This document shows, piece after piece, positions 63,670-64,000 of a stretch of 64,000 bases of DNA (positions are counted from its first letter, which is position 1; every line of letters starts with the position of its first letter). The translations under genes and the position numbers were made by a program. Below the pieces are notes generated by a model, which worked only from the letters and a program-made list of their open reading frames with translations, did no database searches and was not told the DNA's origin. The DNA is from Paeniglutamicibacter sulfureus (lineage in GTDB: Bacteria; Actinomycetota; Actinomycetes; Actinomycetales; Micrococcaceae), in NCBI RefSeq assembly GCF_030512175.1, contig NZ_JAULBL010000002.1:1672149-1736148 (forward strand). Direction: 5' to 3'.

Positions 63670-64000
63670 GTGACTAAAAGTCGATCTTTTTCTGTGTATC
63701 TTCTGAAAAAGGGATTTAATGCATCAAGTGCGTTGAAAGATGATCATTCATTGACACCGGTCGGTAAAAGTTCGGGACTCCCTGTCGGCTGGAAGATGTA
63801 TCTCTTCGATCCGCAGCAGCGTCAACCGTGGTGGCGGGACTATTTCGGCCTAAGTCAAGACCTTAGTCAGAGCGTAAAAGGCGCCCTTGTATTCCTCTCT
63901 GCGGAAGGACGTAACTTCGCCATTTCTTTGGGGCCGGCTCACTTTAGCCTCAAGGATGAGAGCTACGAGTACGATTTCGGACTCCTGGTGACGCTAAATT
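63670..64000 (+). CDS. TIGR04141/DUF6119 family protein, N-terminal part (3' truncated by window)
   Basis: The frame runs from GTG 63670 off the window (110 codons seen). TTTTTTTGGGGGA lies eight bases upstream; an in-frame ATG at 63625 is an alternative start. VTKSRSFSVYLLKKGFNASS, the PPWW-like QRQPWWRDYFGL, SVKGALVFLSAEGRNFAISL and the very conserved LKDESYEYDFGLLVTLN match the sporadically distributed TIGR04141 family. The family is patchily present in bacteria, often in genomic islands, with unknown biochemical role. The DNA is clearly more AT-rich than the rest of the window (about half AT versus about one third), which supports recent acquisition. Confidence 0.8.
   Translation, partial: MTKSRSFSVYLLKKGFNASSALKDDHSLTPVGKSSGLPVGWKMYLFDPQQRQPWWRDYFGLSQDLSQSVKGALVFLSAEGRNFAISLGPAHFSLKDESYEYDFGLLVTLN

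Overview
This is a high-GC actinobacterial chromosome segment. The gene order (rpoC, str operon, S10, spc and alpha operons, truA, rplM-rpsI), the lack of rpsN in the spc cluster and of rpsD in the alpha cluster, the DUF222/HNH gene and the secreted peroxidases together suggest a Micrococcaceae member of the Arthrobacter/Paeniglutamicibacter type. The genus is inference; gene order and protein families are read from the sequence.

Layout. 1-311 is the 3' end of rpoC with a strong terminator. A DUF222/HNH nuclease lies on the minus strand (792-2564). 3091-7556 is the str operon (rpsL, rpsG, fusA, tuf). A 1363-residue polytopic membrane protein and a 42-residue single-span protein fill the gap before the S10 operon (rpsJ to rpsQ, 12593-17914). 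A membrane-anchored endonuclease/exonuclease/phosphatase-family gene separates S10 from the spc operon (rplN to rplO, 19451-23500). Then come secY-adk, map, infA-rpmJ-rpsM-rpsK-rpoA-rplQ, truA, a DUF4184 membrane protein on the minus strand, and rplM-rpsI. Several transcription units carry recognisable hairpin terminators and -10 elements of TAGAAT/TAGACT/TAGGCT type.

33700-49600 is an accessory cell-surface region: a secreted M23 peptidase with a Pro-rich tail and two giant paralogous secreted animal-type haem peroxidases (1828 and 1880 residues) with RTX-like calcium repeats. The first peroxidase has about 316 extra residues, a triple cell-wall-binding repeat 2 (CWB2) module, inserted before the catalytic core. 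The second lacks this but ends in seven 69-residue repeats. Both have matching promoter architectures. Between them lie head-to-head gene fragments, one clearly the C-terminal half of a teichoic-acid glycerophosphotransferase, and a small lipoprotein.

49800-52700 holds a small acidic protein, a cold-shock protein, an acetate-kinase-like protein with two substituted active-site Asn positions, and a small excisionase-type HTH protein. 52766-62577 (minus strand) is a tightly coupled sialic-acid operon: Tat-type binding lipoprotein, permease, fused permease-ATPase, ATPase, NanA, NanK, NanE and a sialidase with no export signal. This arrangement suggests import of intact sialosides followed by cytoplasmic cleavage. 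A divergent FadR-type GntR regulator (62732-63466) probably controls it through inverted repeats at the promoter. From about 63590 the composition turns AT-rich and a TIGR04141/DUF6119-type gene begins and runs off the window, likely the edge of a horizontally acquired island.
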